Source of the DNA: Amycolatopsis orientalis DSM 43388
GTDB taxonomy: Bacteria > Actinomycetota > Actinomycetes > Mycobacteriales > Pseudonocardiaceae
Reading direction: 5' to 3'
NCBI RefSeq assembly: GCF_000411975.1
Contig: NZ_ASXG01000169.1
Coordinates: 51,440-115,439 of the forward strand
Length of the DNA: 64,000 nucleotides
The notes under the pieces were generated by a model. It made no database searches and was not told the DNA's origin. It was given only the letters and a program-made list of their open reading frames with translations. How positions within the stretch are numbered: position 1 is the stretch's first letter; the number at the start of each line of letters is the position of its first letter. Made by a program: the position numbers and the translations under genes. Positions 49,075-59,316 of this stretch are shown in pieces.

Positions 49075-50721
49075 TCAGCGCCCGTCGTCGGTGATCTTGC
49101 CGTTGTCGTCGAAGGTGAGCGTGCGCTGCTCGGTGCTCTTGCTGCCGTCCTTGTGCGTGACCTCGAGCGTGTTCACCGTGGTGCCGTGCTCCGGGTCGAT
49201 GGTGACCTTCTTGACCTCGAAGTACGCGACGTCGGCGTAGCGCTTGCGCAGCCCCTGCGGACCCTGCTGCTTGAGGTCGCCGGACGTGACCGACGAGGCC
49301 TCCGACGGGTCGGTCGTGACCGTGTTGAAGAACTTCTCCGAGTTGTTCCCCATCGTGTTCGCGTTGCTGGCGGTGAAGTAGTTCGGGTCTTTCGTTTCCC
49401 GCTGGGCGGGGGTGACCGGCGGCTTCTCCGGCGGCTCGCTGGACGACGGGGAATCGGTCGTCGTCGGCGTGGACGTCCCGCTGCCGGTGCCCGGACCGGC
49501 CGACGTGGTCACCTCGGCCGAACTGCTGTCCGCCGAACTGCTCGGACTGCTGCCCTGCTGCGGGTGCGTGCCGTTGTCCGAGGTGACACCGTCGGGGCTG
49601 GTGCTGGAATCGCTGCGCGGGACGTTGCCGCCGACGCCGCCTTGCTGCCCGCTGTTCGGGATCAGCGCGCTGAGGTTCGGGTTGCCGCCGTTCTGCCTGC
49701 CCGGCCAGCCGCCTCCGACCGCGTCGGTCGTCGTGGTGGCGGGCCCGCCGACCAGGAACGTCCCGGCGAACAGCAGCCCGACGACGACCGCACCGGACGC
49801 GCCGGTGGCGAACCACGCGGCCTTGCGCCAGGTCTTCGGCGGGGTGACCGACGCGGGCACCGAGCCGAGGTCGAACGTGCCGAGACCGTCCAGCGCCGGG
49901 GCCGAATACACCCGCACCTCGTCGTCCGGCTGCTCTTCTTTCTCTCGCGAGACGGCCGGTTCGCCGAGGGTGACGCGCTGGCGGCGCGGAGGTTCTTCCG
50001 CGACCGGGTTCAGCTCGACGCGTTCGCGGGGGGTTTGCGGCCGGTTGGCCAGCGCGGCGGAGGTGGTGGCCACGCGTTCCTGCCGGCTGCGCCGGGTCGG
50101 CTGGGGGAGCGTGCTTTCCGGCGGGGCGAAGGCGCGGTGCTCCTCGGGGATGCGGTCCTGCGGGGGAGCGAAGGCGGTGCCGGATTCGGCGCGGTGGCTC
50201 GGCGATTCGGGCCGGGCGGCTGGGCGGCCCGGAGCTTCGGCTGGGCGGCTCTGGGGTTCGGCTGCCGGGCCGGGAGAAGCGGGGGTCTGACGGAGTTCGG
50301 CCGGCCGGTCCGGTGCGGCGGCCGGGCGGCGCGGAGGTTCGACGGGGGCTCGGCGGGCGATCGGGGCTCGCCGGCGTTGCGGCTGCGGCAACGGGGGTTC
50401 GCCGATCGGCAACGTGCCGCTCGAAGCGGGGAAAACCGGCGGATTGGGAGCCGGGCGATTCCCGTCGTCGGGCACGCGGTTCGCGCGCGGAGCCGGTGCG
50501 CCGCGCTGCTGCGGATTCTCGCTGCCCCGCTGGACCGGAGCGTTGACGGCCGGGGTGGCGCCGGTGCGGTGCCGGTGATGTCCGGCGGCGCGGGGCGGCA
50601 CCACGGGGGTCCAGGTGCCGTCGGCGCGGACGCGGTGCCGTCCGGGAACGGTGACCTCGGCGTCCGGCATCGCGCCGGGACGGCCAGCGTGCCGCGGACC
50701 GCCCATCGTGTTTCCCGTCAT
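49075..50721 (-). CDS. Pro/Arg-rich single-pass membrane protein of unknown function
   Basis: 548 residues. The first ~300 residues are disordered, rich in Pro, Arg, Ala and Glu (RRAPIARRAPVEPPRRPA, ESTLPQPTRRSRQERVATTSAALANR). One membrane helix follows (KAAWFATGASGAVVVGLLFAGTFLVGG), then a Gly/Asn/Ser/Thr-rich wall-spanning linker, and a C-terminal domain (NYFTASNANTMGNNSEKFFNTVTTDPSEASSVTSGDLKQQGPQGL; YADVAYFEVKKVTIDPEHGTTVNTLEVTHKDGSKSTEQRTLTFDDNGKI) with strand-rich pattern. ATG 50721 was chosen; an ATG 15 bases downstream (MGGPRH) is also possible. It resembles the neighbouring protein at 47934-48833 in layout, so both may be envelope regulators. It lies 240 bases downstream of nothing on its strand but the next gene. 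Confidence 0.65.
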   Translation of the reverse strand: MTGNTMGGPRHAGRPGAMPDAEVTVPGRHRVRADGTWTPVVPPRAAGHHRHRTGATPAVNAPVQRGSENPQQRGAPAPRANRVPDDGNRPAPNPPVFPASSGTLPIGEPPLPQPQRRRAPIARRAPVEPPRRPAAAPDRPAELRQTPASPGPAAEPQSRPAEAPGRPAARPESPSHRAESGTAFAPPQDRIPEEHRAFAPPESTLPQPTRRSRQERVATTSAALANRPQTPRERVELNPVAEEPPRRQRVTLGEPAVSREKEEQPDDEVRVYSAPALDGLGTFDLGSVPASVTPPKTWRKAAWFATGASGAVVVGLLFAGTFLVGGPATTTTDAVGGGWPGRQNGGNPNLSALIPNSGQQGGVGGNVPRSDSSTSPDGVTSDNGTHPQQGSSPSSSADSSSAEVTTSAGPGTGSGTSTPTTTDSPSSSEPPEKPPVTPAQRETKDPNYFTASNANTMGNNSEKFFNTVTTDPSEASSVTSGDLKQQGPQGLRKRYADVAYFEVKKVTIDPEHGTTVNTLEVTHKDGSKSTEQRTLTFDDNGKITDDGR

Positions 50722-51068
50722 GCCGGTCCGACCCCTCCGCGCGAGGGGCGTGACGGCACCGGGGCGGTCGTCAACCCGAACGGAGCAGGCGAGCGGAGAA
50801 CGACGCTTGCGTCCACACTTGCGAACTCCCGAGCAAATGCACGCGCACGCGGAGAACGGCGCGCGGAGCCGCAGCTCCCGCGCGCCCTCCGGGCATAGCC
50901 CGGCGCGGCCGCCAGGGTCCTCACGAGCTTCACAGTAGGAAACCGGCAGGCGAATGTCTTCACCCATCCTGCAACTTGCACCGGTTTCACTCGACCGGGC
51001 GCGCCCGAACGGGCGGCACGTCACGCAGCGCAGCGTACCGCCCGGTGTTTGCCCAGTTCGGAGCCTCG
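50722..51068. other. Intergenic region without a recognised gene
   Basis: This 347-base gap lies between the start of the Pro/Arg-rich membrane protein gene and the stop of the small membrane protein gene, both on the minus strand. It probably holds the promoter for the former. The AT-richer CTTCACAGTAGGAAACC (about 50928) and TTGCACCGGTTTCACTC (near 50975) are the only departures from the surrounding composition. No hairpin with a T-run was seen. Confidence 0.4.
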
Positions 51069-51374
51069 TCAGCCGCCGCTGCGGTACTTCGCCTGCGTCG
51101 ACTGGAGAGCCTTCACCGACGTCGCGCCGCTACCGACCGCGATGACGATGGAGAGAATGTCCAGCACGACGTTGCCGGACGTGAGCAGCCAGGCGAAGAG
51201 CGAGGCCGCGGTGGCGCCGCCGGCCAGGGCCCAGCGGCTGCGCACGTACTGCGCCACCGGAGCCCCGCCCGCCCGCTTGCCCGCCGCGTTGTTCAGCAGC
51301 GCCAGGTAGCCGACGTGGCCGAGGGCCGCCAGCACGCTCGCGATCGCGATGATGACGGCGATGAGGTTAATCAT
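51069..51374 (-). CDS. Small membrane protein of unknown function
   Basis: 101 residues with three likely membrane helices (INLIAVIIAIASVLAALGHVGYLAL; SRWALAGGATAASLFAWLL; VVLDILSIVIAVGSGATSV), loop KRAGGAPVAQYVRSR, and a polar tail STQAKYRSGG. A TTAAT-rich context and GGACACATG-type start precede it. No family was recognised. It follows the chorismate mutase gene by 57 bases on the same strand and may share its transcript. Confidence 0.68.
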   Translation of the reverse strand: MINLIAVIIAIASVLAALGHVGYLALLNNAAGKRAGGAPVAQYVRSRWALAGGATAASLFAWLLTSGNVVLDILSIVIAVGSGATSVKALQSTQAKYRSGG

Positions 51375-51431
51375 GTGTCCAGTCTGCCCGGATTCGCGGC
51401 CGCGCGAATCGGGGATGCCCCGGATACCGCG

Positions 51432-51728
51432 TCAGCGGCCGAGCCTGCCGCGGCCGAGGTTCAGCAGCAGCATCGCCAGCTGACGGCCCTCCGGGCCCAG
51501 TTCGCGGTAGCGCGCCAGCACGTCCATCTCGCGGTTGTAGACGATTTTCGTGCCGCCCGCGGCCATCCGGGCCGCGCCGATCGTCTTCGACACCTCGACC
51601 CGGCGCTTCACGAGCCGGAGGATCTCGGAGTCGAGCCAGTCGATCTCCTTGCGAAGCGACGAGATGTCCTCGCCGGCCGGGGTGTGCTCGGCGGGCTGTC
51701 CGTCGGCGTTCTGCGTCTGCGCGTTCAT
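51432..51728 (-). CDS. Chorismate mutase, AroQ type
   Basis: 98 residues. ISSLRKEIDWLDSEILRLVKRRVEVSKTIGAARMAAGGTKIVYNREMDVLARYRELG contains the AroQ signature: Arg and Asp/Glu at helix 1, K-R-x-x-V-S/A-x-x-I-G-x-x-K/R and R-E loop. It converts chorismate to prephenate for Phe and Tyr synthesis, and the shape is that of the intracellular M. tuberculosis Rv0948c, which depends on binding to DAHP synthase. As in mycobacteria it lies next to the uvrD1/pcrA helicase gene, here with a DUF1707 gene between them on the same strand. GGTCCC-rich DNA with AGAGGTCC precedes the ATG. Confidence 0.9.
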   Translation of the reverse strand: MNAQTQNADGQPAEHTPAGEDISSLRKEIDWLDSEILRLVKRRVEVSKTIGAARMAAGGTKIVYNREMDVLARYRELGPEGRQLAMLLLNLGRGRLGR

Positions 51729-51775
51729 CGGGACCTCTCTGAAGTCCGGACTCCCGGTTGCCCAGGGACGGCGAA

Positions 51776-51803
51776 AGCCCCGGGGCCAGTGGACTCCGGG
51801 GCT
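51776..51803. terminator. Possible terminator hairpin
   Basis: AGCCCCGG at 51776-51783 pairs with CCGGGGCT at 51796-51803 over a 12-base loop, between the DUF1707 gene and the chorismate mutase gene. No T-run follows on the minus strand, so it may be an mRNA end structure rather than a terminator. Confidence 0.45.
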
Positions 51804-51892
51804 GCGGGTGATGGCGGGTGGGGCACTACGCGATCACGGGAGCCCGAGTCCGGGTCCCGTAAAAAAATCGCTCGCTGCTGTGCCGCACGCCT

Positions 51893-52324
51893 TCAGTATG
51901 GCACAGGCGCGCCCGGCCGCTGCCGGAACGCCCGCACCCGCGCGTGCAGCACCAGGCTGACGAACAGCCAGAACAACGGCATCGCCGGCCAGAAGAACAG
52001 CGCGCCGCCGATCGCCCAGCGGACGATCAGCAAGGTCGCCAGCACGGCGACGATGCCGAGGTGAACGCGCAGCGCCGGATGTTCGCGCAGCGCGGCCCGG
52101 GTCAGCGGCCAGCCGCCGCGCGGCCGGGCCGGAGCCGGGCGGGGGAGATCGGCGGTGAGCTCGCCGAGTTCGTCGGTGTAGCGGGTGGCGTAGACCGTGC
52201 TCAGCCGCTCCTCCACCTCTTCGAGAGTGAGCCGTCCGTCGGAACCGGCGGCCTGGATGATCTCGGCGACGCGTTCGCGATCGCCGTCGGAAGCCCTCAG
52301 CCGGGCGGGAATCTTGTCGTCCAT
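51893..52324 (-). CDS. DUF1707 membrane protein
   Basis: 143 residues. The N-terminal DUF1707 domain (IPARLRASDGDRERVAEIIQAAGSDGRLTLEEVEERLSTVYATRYTDELGELTADLP) has the signature R-A-S-D-x-D-R-E and LTLEEVEERL, a short helical actinobacterial module of unknown role. Two membrane helices follow (LRVHLGIVAVLATLLIVRWAIGG and FFWPAMPLFWLFVSLVLHARV). The ATG at 52324 was chosen because the family starts MDDKIPARLRASD; the frame is open 18 codons further. It is divergent from pcrA with a 134-base gap. Confidence 0.85.
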   Translation of the reverse strand: MDDKIPARLRASDGDRERVAEIIQAAGSDGRLTLEEVEERLSTVYATRYTDELGELTADLPRPAPARPRGGWPLTRAALREHPALRVHLGIVAVLATLLIVRWAIGGALFFWPAMPLFWLFVSLVLHARVRAFRQRPGAPVPY

Positions 52325-52458
52325 GCCATTCGATGCTCCGCCTCGCGGGGGCGTCGCGCGTCGGACGCGAGGCGACACTGCGGCGTACGTCCGGAAGCGC
52401 AGGCCGACCCCGTGGCTGTTCCGGGACTGTCGTACCCCCGGGGTAGCGTGGACAGACG

Positions 52459-54873
52459 ATGGACACCCTCTTCGATCTCCCCGCAGACCCGCCCGCCCGC
52501 GCTGCCCGGCCGGGAACCGCAGACCTGCTCGAGGACCTCAACCCCGCCCAGCGCGAGGCGGTGACGCACGCCGGAGGTCCGCTGCTGGTCGTCGCGGGAG
52601 CCGGATCGGGCAAGACCCGCGTGCTCACGCGCCGGATCGCCTACCTGCTCGCCGAACGCGGCGTGCATCCGGGCGAGATCATGGCGATCACGTTCACCAA
52701 CAAGGCCGCCGCCGAGATGCGCGAACGCGTCGCGGCGCTCGTCGGCAAACGCGCGAACGCGATGTGGGTGTCCACGTTCCACTCGATGTGCGTGCGGATC
52801 CTCCGCCGCGAGGCGAAAACGCTCGACATGTCGTCGAGTTTCTCCATCTACGACTCGGACGACACGAAGCGGCTCATCACGCTCGTGGCGCGCGACCTCG
52901 ACATCGACCCGAAGAAGTACGCCGCGCGCACGCTCGCGGTGCACATCTCGAACCTGAAGAACGAGCTGGTCGACCCGGAAGAAGCGGCCTCGAAGGCGGC
53001 CAACGACCTGGAACGCCGGGTCGCCGAGGTCTACGCCGAGTACCAGCGCAGGCTCTCGGGCGCGAACGCGTTCGACTTCGACGACCTGATCATGCAGACA
53101 GTGTCGTTGCTGCAAGCGTTCCCGGACGTCGCGGAGTACTACCGGCGGCGTTTCCGGCACGTCCTGGTCGACGAGTACCAGGACACGAACCACGCGCAGT
53201 ACACGTTGGTGCGCGCGCTCGCCGGGACTGAGGCCACGGACAGCGGAATCGAGCCCGCCGAACTGTGCGTGGTCGGCGACGCGGACCAGTCCATCTACGC
53301 CTTCCGCGGCGCGACCATCCGCAATATCGAGGAATTCGAACGCGACTTCCCGAACGCGCACACGATTCTGCTGGAGCAGAATTACCGCTCCACGCAAACG
53401 ATCCTGTCCGCGGCCAACGCGGTGATCGCGCGCAACCCCAACCGGCGCGCCAAGCGGCTGTGGACCGATTCGGGCGACGGCGAGAAGATCGTCGGCTACG
53501 TGTCGGACAACGACCACGACGAGGCCGCGTTCGTCGCCGGGGAGATCGACGCGCTGGCGGAGAAGGGCGAGGCGGACTACTCGGACGTCGCGGTGTTCTA
53601 CCGCACCAACAACCAGTCGCGGGTGTTCGAGGAAATCTTCATCCGGCTGGGCCTGCCGTACAAGGTTGTCGGCGGCGTGCGGTTCTACGAACGACGCGAA
53701 GTGCGGGACATGATCGCGTACCTGCGTGTCCTCGCGAACCCGGACGACACGGTCAGCCTGCGGCGGATCCTCAACGTTCCCAAGCGCGGCATCGGCGACC
53801 GGGCCGAGGCCGTCGTGGCAACGCACGCGGAGCGGGAACGAATCTCGTTCTGGGCCGCCCTGCGCGACGCGGTCGACGACAAGGTGGCGCTGCTGAACCC
53901 GCGCTCGGCCAAGGCGATCACCGGCTTCGTGACGCTGTTGGACGAACTGCGGGAAATGGCGTCGTCCGGCACCGAGGTGCACGACCTGCTCGAAGCGATC
54001 CTGGAGCGCACCGGCTACCGCGCGGAACTCGAGGAATCGGACGACCCGCAGGACGCGTCGCGCGTCGAAAACCTCACCGAACTGGTGACGGTGGCACGTG
54101 AATTCGCCGAGTTCACCGCCGAGGTCGCCAACGACGAAAACGCTGAACTGGTCCTGGACGACGGCGTTCCGGCGCCTGGTTCGCTGCCCGCCTTCCTGGA
54201 ACGGGTTTCGCTGGTCGCGGACGCCGACTCGATCCCCTCCCCGGACGGAGGCGAGGAAGGCGACGGCGGCGCGGGCGTGGTCACCCTGATGACCGTGCAC
54301 ACCGCGAAGGGCCTGGAATACCCGGTCGTCTTCTGCACCGGTTGGGAAGACGGGGTCTTCCCGCACATGCGCGCCTTGGGCGATCCCGCGGAACTGGCCG
54401 AAGAACGCCGGCTGGCCTACGTAGCGATTACCCGTGCGCGGCAACGACTTTACGTATCGCGCGCGCTTACCCGGTCGGCCTGGGGACAGCCGCAGATGAA
54501 CCCGGCGTCCCGCTTCCTGGACGAGCTGCCGCCGGACCTGGTCGACTGGCGCCGTCTGGAACCGTCCTCGCCGGGCTTCGGAAACTTCGGCTCTTCTTCG
54601 GGCTCCTCCTCGGGTCCCCGAGCCGCGACCACGTGGGGCCGACGGTCCTCGTCGTCGTCGACCTCCTCGAGTTCGCCGTTCGGCAAGGCGTGGAAGGACA
54701 CGGTGGCGCTGAAGCTGGACGTGGGAGACCGAGTCAGCCACGACAAGTACGGCCTGGGCACAGTGATTTCCTGCGACGGCGTCGGCCCCCGCGCGACCGC
54801 AACGATCGACTTCGGCGCTTCGGGCAAGGTTCGGTTGATGCTGATCGGCAGTGTGCCGATGGTGAAACTCTGA
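52459..54873 (+). CDS. pcrA: ATP-dependent DNA helicase PcrA/UvrD1
   Basis: 804 residues, UvrD/Rep superfamily 1A. Motifs in order: LNPAQREAVTHAGGPLLVVAGAGSGKTRVLTRRIAYLL (Q motif and Walker A), TFTNKAAAEMRERV (Ia), VDEYQDTNHAQY (II), VGDADQSIYAFRGA (III), NYRSTQTIL (IV), VTLMTVHTAKGLEYPVVF (V) and YVAITRARQRLYV (VI). A Ser/Arg-rich linker leads to a C-terminal Tudor-like domain (VGDRVSHDKYGLGTVISCDGVGPRATATIDFG) that in PcrA binds RNA polymerase. It acts in nucleotide-excision repair and removal of stalled replication forks. The adjoining chorismate mutase gene matches the mycobacterial arrangement. Confidence 0.96.
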   Translation: MDTLFDLPADPPARAARPGTADLLEDLNPAQREAVTHAGGPLLVVAGAGSGKTRVLTRRIAYLLAERGVHPGEIMAITFTNKAAAEMRERVAALVGKRANAMWVSTFHSMCVRILRREAKTLDMSSSFSIYDSDDTKRLITLVARDLDIDPKKYAARTLAVHISNLKNELVDPEEAASKAANDLERRVAEVYAEYQRRLSGANAFDFDDLIMQTVSLLQAFPDVAEYYRRRFRHVLVDEYQDTNHAQYTLVRALAGTEATDSGIEPAELCVVGDADQSIYAFRGATIRNIEEFERDFPNAHTILLEQNYRSTQTILSAANAVIARNPNRRAKRLWTDSGDGEKIVGYVSDNDHDEAAFVAGEIDALAEKGEADYSDVAVFYRTNNQSRVFEEIFIRLGLPYKVVGGVRFYERREVRDMIAYLRVLANPDDTVSLRRILNVPKRGIGDRAEAVVATHAERERISFWAALRDAVDDKVALLNPRSAKAITGFVTLLDELREMASSGTEVHDLLEAILERTGYRAELEESDDPQDASRVENLTELVTVAREFAEFTAEVANDENAELVLDDGVPAPGSLPAFLERVSLVADADSIPSPDGGEEGDGGAGVVTLMTVHTAKGLEYPVVFCTGWEDGVFPHMRALGDPAELAEERRLAYVAITRARQRLYVSRALTRSAWGQPQMNPASRFLDELPPDLVDWRRLEPSSPGFGNFGSSSGSSSGPRAATTWGRRSSSSSTSSSSPFGKAWKDTVALKLDVGDRVSHDKYGLGTVISCDGVGPRATATIDFGASGKVRLMLIGSVPMVKL

Positions 54874-54970
54874 CGGCTGCTGGTCTTTCGGCCACAGCTC
54901 CGCCGGCTGTGGTCGCGCCTGCTGCGACTGAGGTGCTTGCGGCTGGAGCGGCTTTGCGGGTTTGATCCTC

Positions 54971-55048
54971 CGTGCCGTGCCGTGCCGTGCCGTGCCGTGC
55001 CGTGCCGTGCCGTGCCGTGCCGTGCCGTGCCGTGCCGTGCCGTGCCGT
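54971..55048. repeat. Pentanucleotide microsatellite (CGTGC)15.6
   Basis: Fifteen perfect copies of CGTGC plus CGT occupy 54971-55048 without a single substitution, in the gap between the convergent pcrA (stop 54873) and M20-amidohydrolase (stop 55177) genes. Because the unit is not a multiple of three, any frame across it would shift with copy number. No gene is credibly translated through it. The flanks show no hairpin terminator with T-run; CCACAGC/GCTGTGG at 54892-54912 is a weak one. Confidence 0.95.
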
Positions 55049-55176
55049 CATAACCCAGCAGCACCGACCACTGCGGCGTCACTGGGGTCAGCCCAACCCG
55101 GGCGAACCTTCAGCACACCCCGTCAAACCGGCGGCTTTGCACCTCCTCCCAGCCACTCGGCCACGCGCGCTTGCGG

Positions 55177-56499
<1,323 letters not shown>

Positions 56500-56536
56500 G
56501 CGGGGAATGCTAGCCCCGAACCCCGACAGAAATGGA

Positions 56537-57298
56537 TCACTGCACGTCAGACAACCGTCCGGAGACGAGTTGGGCGACGCCGAAGTACTGCTCGCGCACC
56601 TCGTCGAAGCCACGCGCGCGCAAGCTGGCCGCGATCTCCCCGCGGTCGAACATGCGTTGTCCGCTGACGATTCCTCCTGCGGTGTCGGCGATCCGGGCCG
56701 GCTGCCAGTCTCGGCGGGCGCTCGTGAGCAGGACGACGCGTCCGCCGGGGCGCAGAATCCGGGCGAACGAGTCGAGTGCGCGTTCCGGCTCGGCGAACAT
56801 GTGCAGGGCGGCGAAACAGCAAATCGCGTCCACAGTGGACGAAAGCAGCGGTGGCTCGACCGCGTCGGCGCGAAGGTAAGCCACGCTCGGCGAATCAGTC
56901 TCTTCGACCGCGCGCGAAAGCATGCTGCGCGCACCGTCCAGGCCAATCGCGAGCCCGTCCGGTCCCACCGCGTTCCCGAACGCACGCGTGAACCGACCGG
57001 TCCCGCACGCGACGTCGAGCACGATCTGACCTGGCCGCAGCGCGAGCCGTTCGGAGGCGAGTGCGATCTCGTCGGCCATGCTAGGGCCGCTCGGGCCTTT
57101 CAGGACGCGGCCGAGCACCGGCCGCCAGTAGCGTTCGTAGACCTGCGGCAGCAGCGTGGTGCGCATGAGCCGCTGAGTGACTCCGGTGGGCGGGCCGGCC
57201 TGGGCCGCGTCGCCGAGCGTGTCGAGGAAGCCGTCGGCTGACGTGGCCGGTTCGCTGAGCAGATCGGCGAGCCGTTGTTGGGTGCTGTGGTGCGGCAC
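56537..57298 (-). CDS. SAM-dependent methyltransferase
   Basis: 253 residues from GTG 57298, which has GAGAGGA at a spacing of about 6. The class I Rossmann motif is IVLDVACGTGRFTRAFGNAVG, followed by IGLDGARSML (acidic ribose-binding loop), VEPPLLSSTVDAICCFAALHMFAEPERALDSFARILRPGGRVVLLT (motif IV-VI), similar to UbiE/Coq5 methylases. Substrate unknown. It is 37 bases upstream of the amidohydrolase start on the same strand, so the two may be co-transcribed, and is divergent from the glycosylase gene with 166 bases between. Confidence 0.88.
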   Translation of the reverse strand: MPHHSTQQRLADLLSEPATSADGFLDTLGDAAQAGPPTGVTQRLMRTTLLPQVYERYWRPVLGRVLKGPSGPSMADEIALASERLALRPGQIVLDVACGTGRFTRAFGNAVGPDGLAIGLDGARSMLSRAVEETDSPSVAYLRADAVEPPLLSSTVDAICCFAALHMFAEPERALDSFARILRPGGRVVLLTSARRDWQPARIADTAGGIVSGQRMFDRGEIAASLRARGFDEVREQYFGVAQLVSGRLSDVQ

Positions 57299-57464
57299 GG
57301 GGGTCCTCTCGATGGGGATACCGGCAGTATGCGGCATCCGCTGCTCACTCGTTCGAGTGAAGATCTGGCCGATCAAGCGTTCGAAGCCCGGCATTGTCGG
57401 TGCCGGTTCCTAACGTCGTCCGCACGGTCTCCGACTCGCGGAGACCAGCGAGGAGGACTGACCG

Positions 57465-58391
57465 ATGACCGCACCGATCCTGCGTCCGATCGACCTGCCC
57501 ACCGGCGAAATCGCCGTGCACGGGGCCTTCGACCTGAGTGCCGCGTCGCAGTGGCTCGCCGGGGCGGGCCCGGCGGGATCCTTCGCCGTCGAACCGGGCG
57601 TGCTGCGGGTGGCGTTCCCGGTGGAGGGGATCTGGACGCACGCCGGGGCCGCGATCCGGCAGAGATCCCCGGGCACCGTCGAAGTCGGCGTGGCGGCGCC
57701 GGTGGAGATCGCCGCCCGGGTGGTCGCGCAGGTGAGCCGGATGCTTTCGCTCGATGTCGACGAATCCGGGTTCGCCGAGGTCGCGAGCCGCGACTCGGTG
57801 GTCCGGCGGCTGCACGCCCGGCACCGCGGAGCGCGTCCGGTGCTGCATTCGTCGCCGTATGAAGCAGCCTGCTGGGCCGTGCTCACGCAAGGAATGCGGG
57901 TCCCGCAGGCGATGCGGTTCCGGGAGCAGCTCGCGGTGCGACATGGCTGGCGGGCAGGCGACGACGGGCCGTTTTCCTTTCCTTCGCCGCAGATCGTGGC
58001 CGAGTTGGGTGACGAACCATCGGTCGGACCGTTCCGGCTCGCCCGCCTTCGCGCCGTCGCCCGGGCAGCGGTCGACGGCCGCCTGGACACCGAAGAGCTG
58101 CTGGCCATGCCGATCCCCGACGCGCTGACCCGGCTCTGCGCGATCCCGGGCATCGGAGCGTTCTCAGCCGAGCAGATCCTGCTGCACGGCGCGGGCCACC
58201 CTGATCTCTTTCCCCGACTGGACACCCAGCTCCATCAGGTTCTCTGCGCGGAGTACGCGTTGCCTCCCGACACGCCGCCGGACGAGCTTGAGCCGCTGGC
58301 TGAGGACTGGCGTCCGTATCGGTCGTGGGTCGCCCATCTGTTCCGGCTCGATCGGCTGCGGGTGTCCGCGTCCGGGAAGGGGGAGGACTGA
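57465..58391 (+). CDS. AlkA-type 3-methyladenine DNA glycosylase
   Basis: 308 residues. An N-terminal strand domain (GEIAVHGAFDLSAASQWLAGAGPAG) is followed by the helical HhH-GPD part: SPYEAACWAVLTQGMRVPQAMRFREQLAVRHG, and the helix-hairpin-helix LCAIPGIGAFSAEQILLHGAGHPDLFPRLDTQLHQ with the catalytic Asp expected in LFPRLDTQL. It resembles the AlkA/DNA-3-methyladenine glycosylase II group, which excise alkylated bases; AlkA proper is 280-300 residues. No AdaA partner is near. GGAGG 10 bases before the ATG gives a ribosome site. Confidence 0.87.
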   Translation: MTAPILRPIDLPTGEIAVHGAFDLSAASQWLAGAGPAGSFAVEPGVLRVAFPVEGIWTHAGAAIRQRSPGTVEVGVAAPVEIAARVVAQVSRMLSLDVDESGFAEVASRDSVVRRLHARHRGARPVLHSSPYEAACWAVLTQGMRVPQAMRFREQLAVRHGWRAGDDGPFSFPSPQIVAELGDEPSVGPFRLARLRAVARAAVDGRLDTEELLAMPIPDALTRLCAIPGIGAFSAEQILLHGAGHPDLFPRLDTQLHQVLCAEYALPPDTPPDELEPLAEDWRPYRSWVAHLFRLDRLRVSASGKGED

Positions 58392-58524
58392 GCCGTGCGT
58401 GACGAGGTGGATCGGCGGGAGGGAGACGTCATGGAGTGAGGCCGCGCCCCATACCGAATCGCGCCCGAGAGGTGTTGCCTGGGCACTCACAGCGGCCAAA
58501 TAGGGCCTGTGGTGAGGTGTCCGC

Positions 58525-59316
58525 GTGACTACGCCTGCACTCGCCGTCTCGACTGTGCTCAGTGCTCGACCGGGCACTGGAGAAATCTCTGGTGCAGCCA
58601 TGGCCGCGGGCGCTGGGACAGTCGGTGCGGCGCTCGAACAGGCGAACACGCCGAGCGTCATCACGGTGGTCACCGGCGGGATCGCGTTGCTGGTTGTGCT
58701 GGCCGGCGGGACGCCGTGGCGGTTCGCCCGCAACGTCATCACGATCGTGCACGAGGCAGGCCACGCGCTGGCCGCGGTGACAGTCGGGCGGCGACTGCGG
58801 TCGATCCGACTGCACTCGGACACCTCCGGGGTCACCGTGTCGCGCGGCAAGCCGGAAGGGCCGGGCATGGCGTTCACGGCCTTGGCCGGGTACGTCGCGC
58901 CGTCGGTCTTGGGACTGCTGCTCGCCAGCCTCATCGGAGCGGACCTGATCACCGCGGTGCTCGTGCTCGTCGCGGTGCTGCTGCTGGGTGTGCTGATCAT
59001 GGTGCGCAACGCCTATGGCGTGTTCACGGTGGTGGCGAGCGCTGTCGTGCTCGGGCTGGTGGCTCTGGTCGCGCCGAAGGTGGTGCAGGCGCCGTTCGTG
59101 TATCTCCTGACCTGGTTCCTGCTGTTCGGCGGGGTCCGGCCGGTGGTGGAGCTTCAGCTCAAACGGCGGCGTGGCCAGGCGCGGGACTCCGACGCCGATC
59201 AGCTGAGCCGGTTGACCGCGGTGCCCGCAGTGTTGTGGGTGCTGGTGTTCATCGTGCTCACGGTGAGCTGTGTCATCGCGGGCGGGTTGTGGTTGCTGCA
59301 GCCGCTGGCGTTGTGA
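58525..59316 (+). CDS. M50B-like membrane metalloprotease
   Basis: 263 residues, GTG start, with about six membrane helices. The zinc motif is VHEAGHALAAV (H-E-x-x-H) in the second third of the N-terminal half, and TALAGYVAPSVLGLLLASLIG with a further Gly-rich helix corresponds to the M50B family (a peptidase group of unknown substrate in actinobacteria). The second motif Asn/Asp-x-x-P is less clear (GYVAPS). It follows the glycosylase by 133 bases. Downstream lies the long gap with degenerate repeats. Confidence 0.83.
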   Translation: MTTPALAVSTVLSARPGTGEISGAAMAAGAGTVGAALEQANTPSVITVVTGGIALLVVLAGGTPWRFARNVITIVHEAGHALAAVTVGRRLRSIRLHSDTSGVTVSRGKPEGPGMAFTALAGYVAPSVLGLLLASLIGADLITAVLVLVAVLLLGVLIMVRNAYGVFTVVASAVVLGLVALVAPKVVQAPFVYLLTWFLLFGGVRPVVELQLKRRRGQARDSDADQLSRLTAVPAVLWVLVFIVLTVSCVIAGGLWLLQPLAL

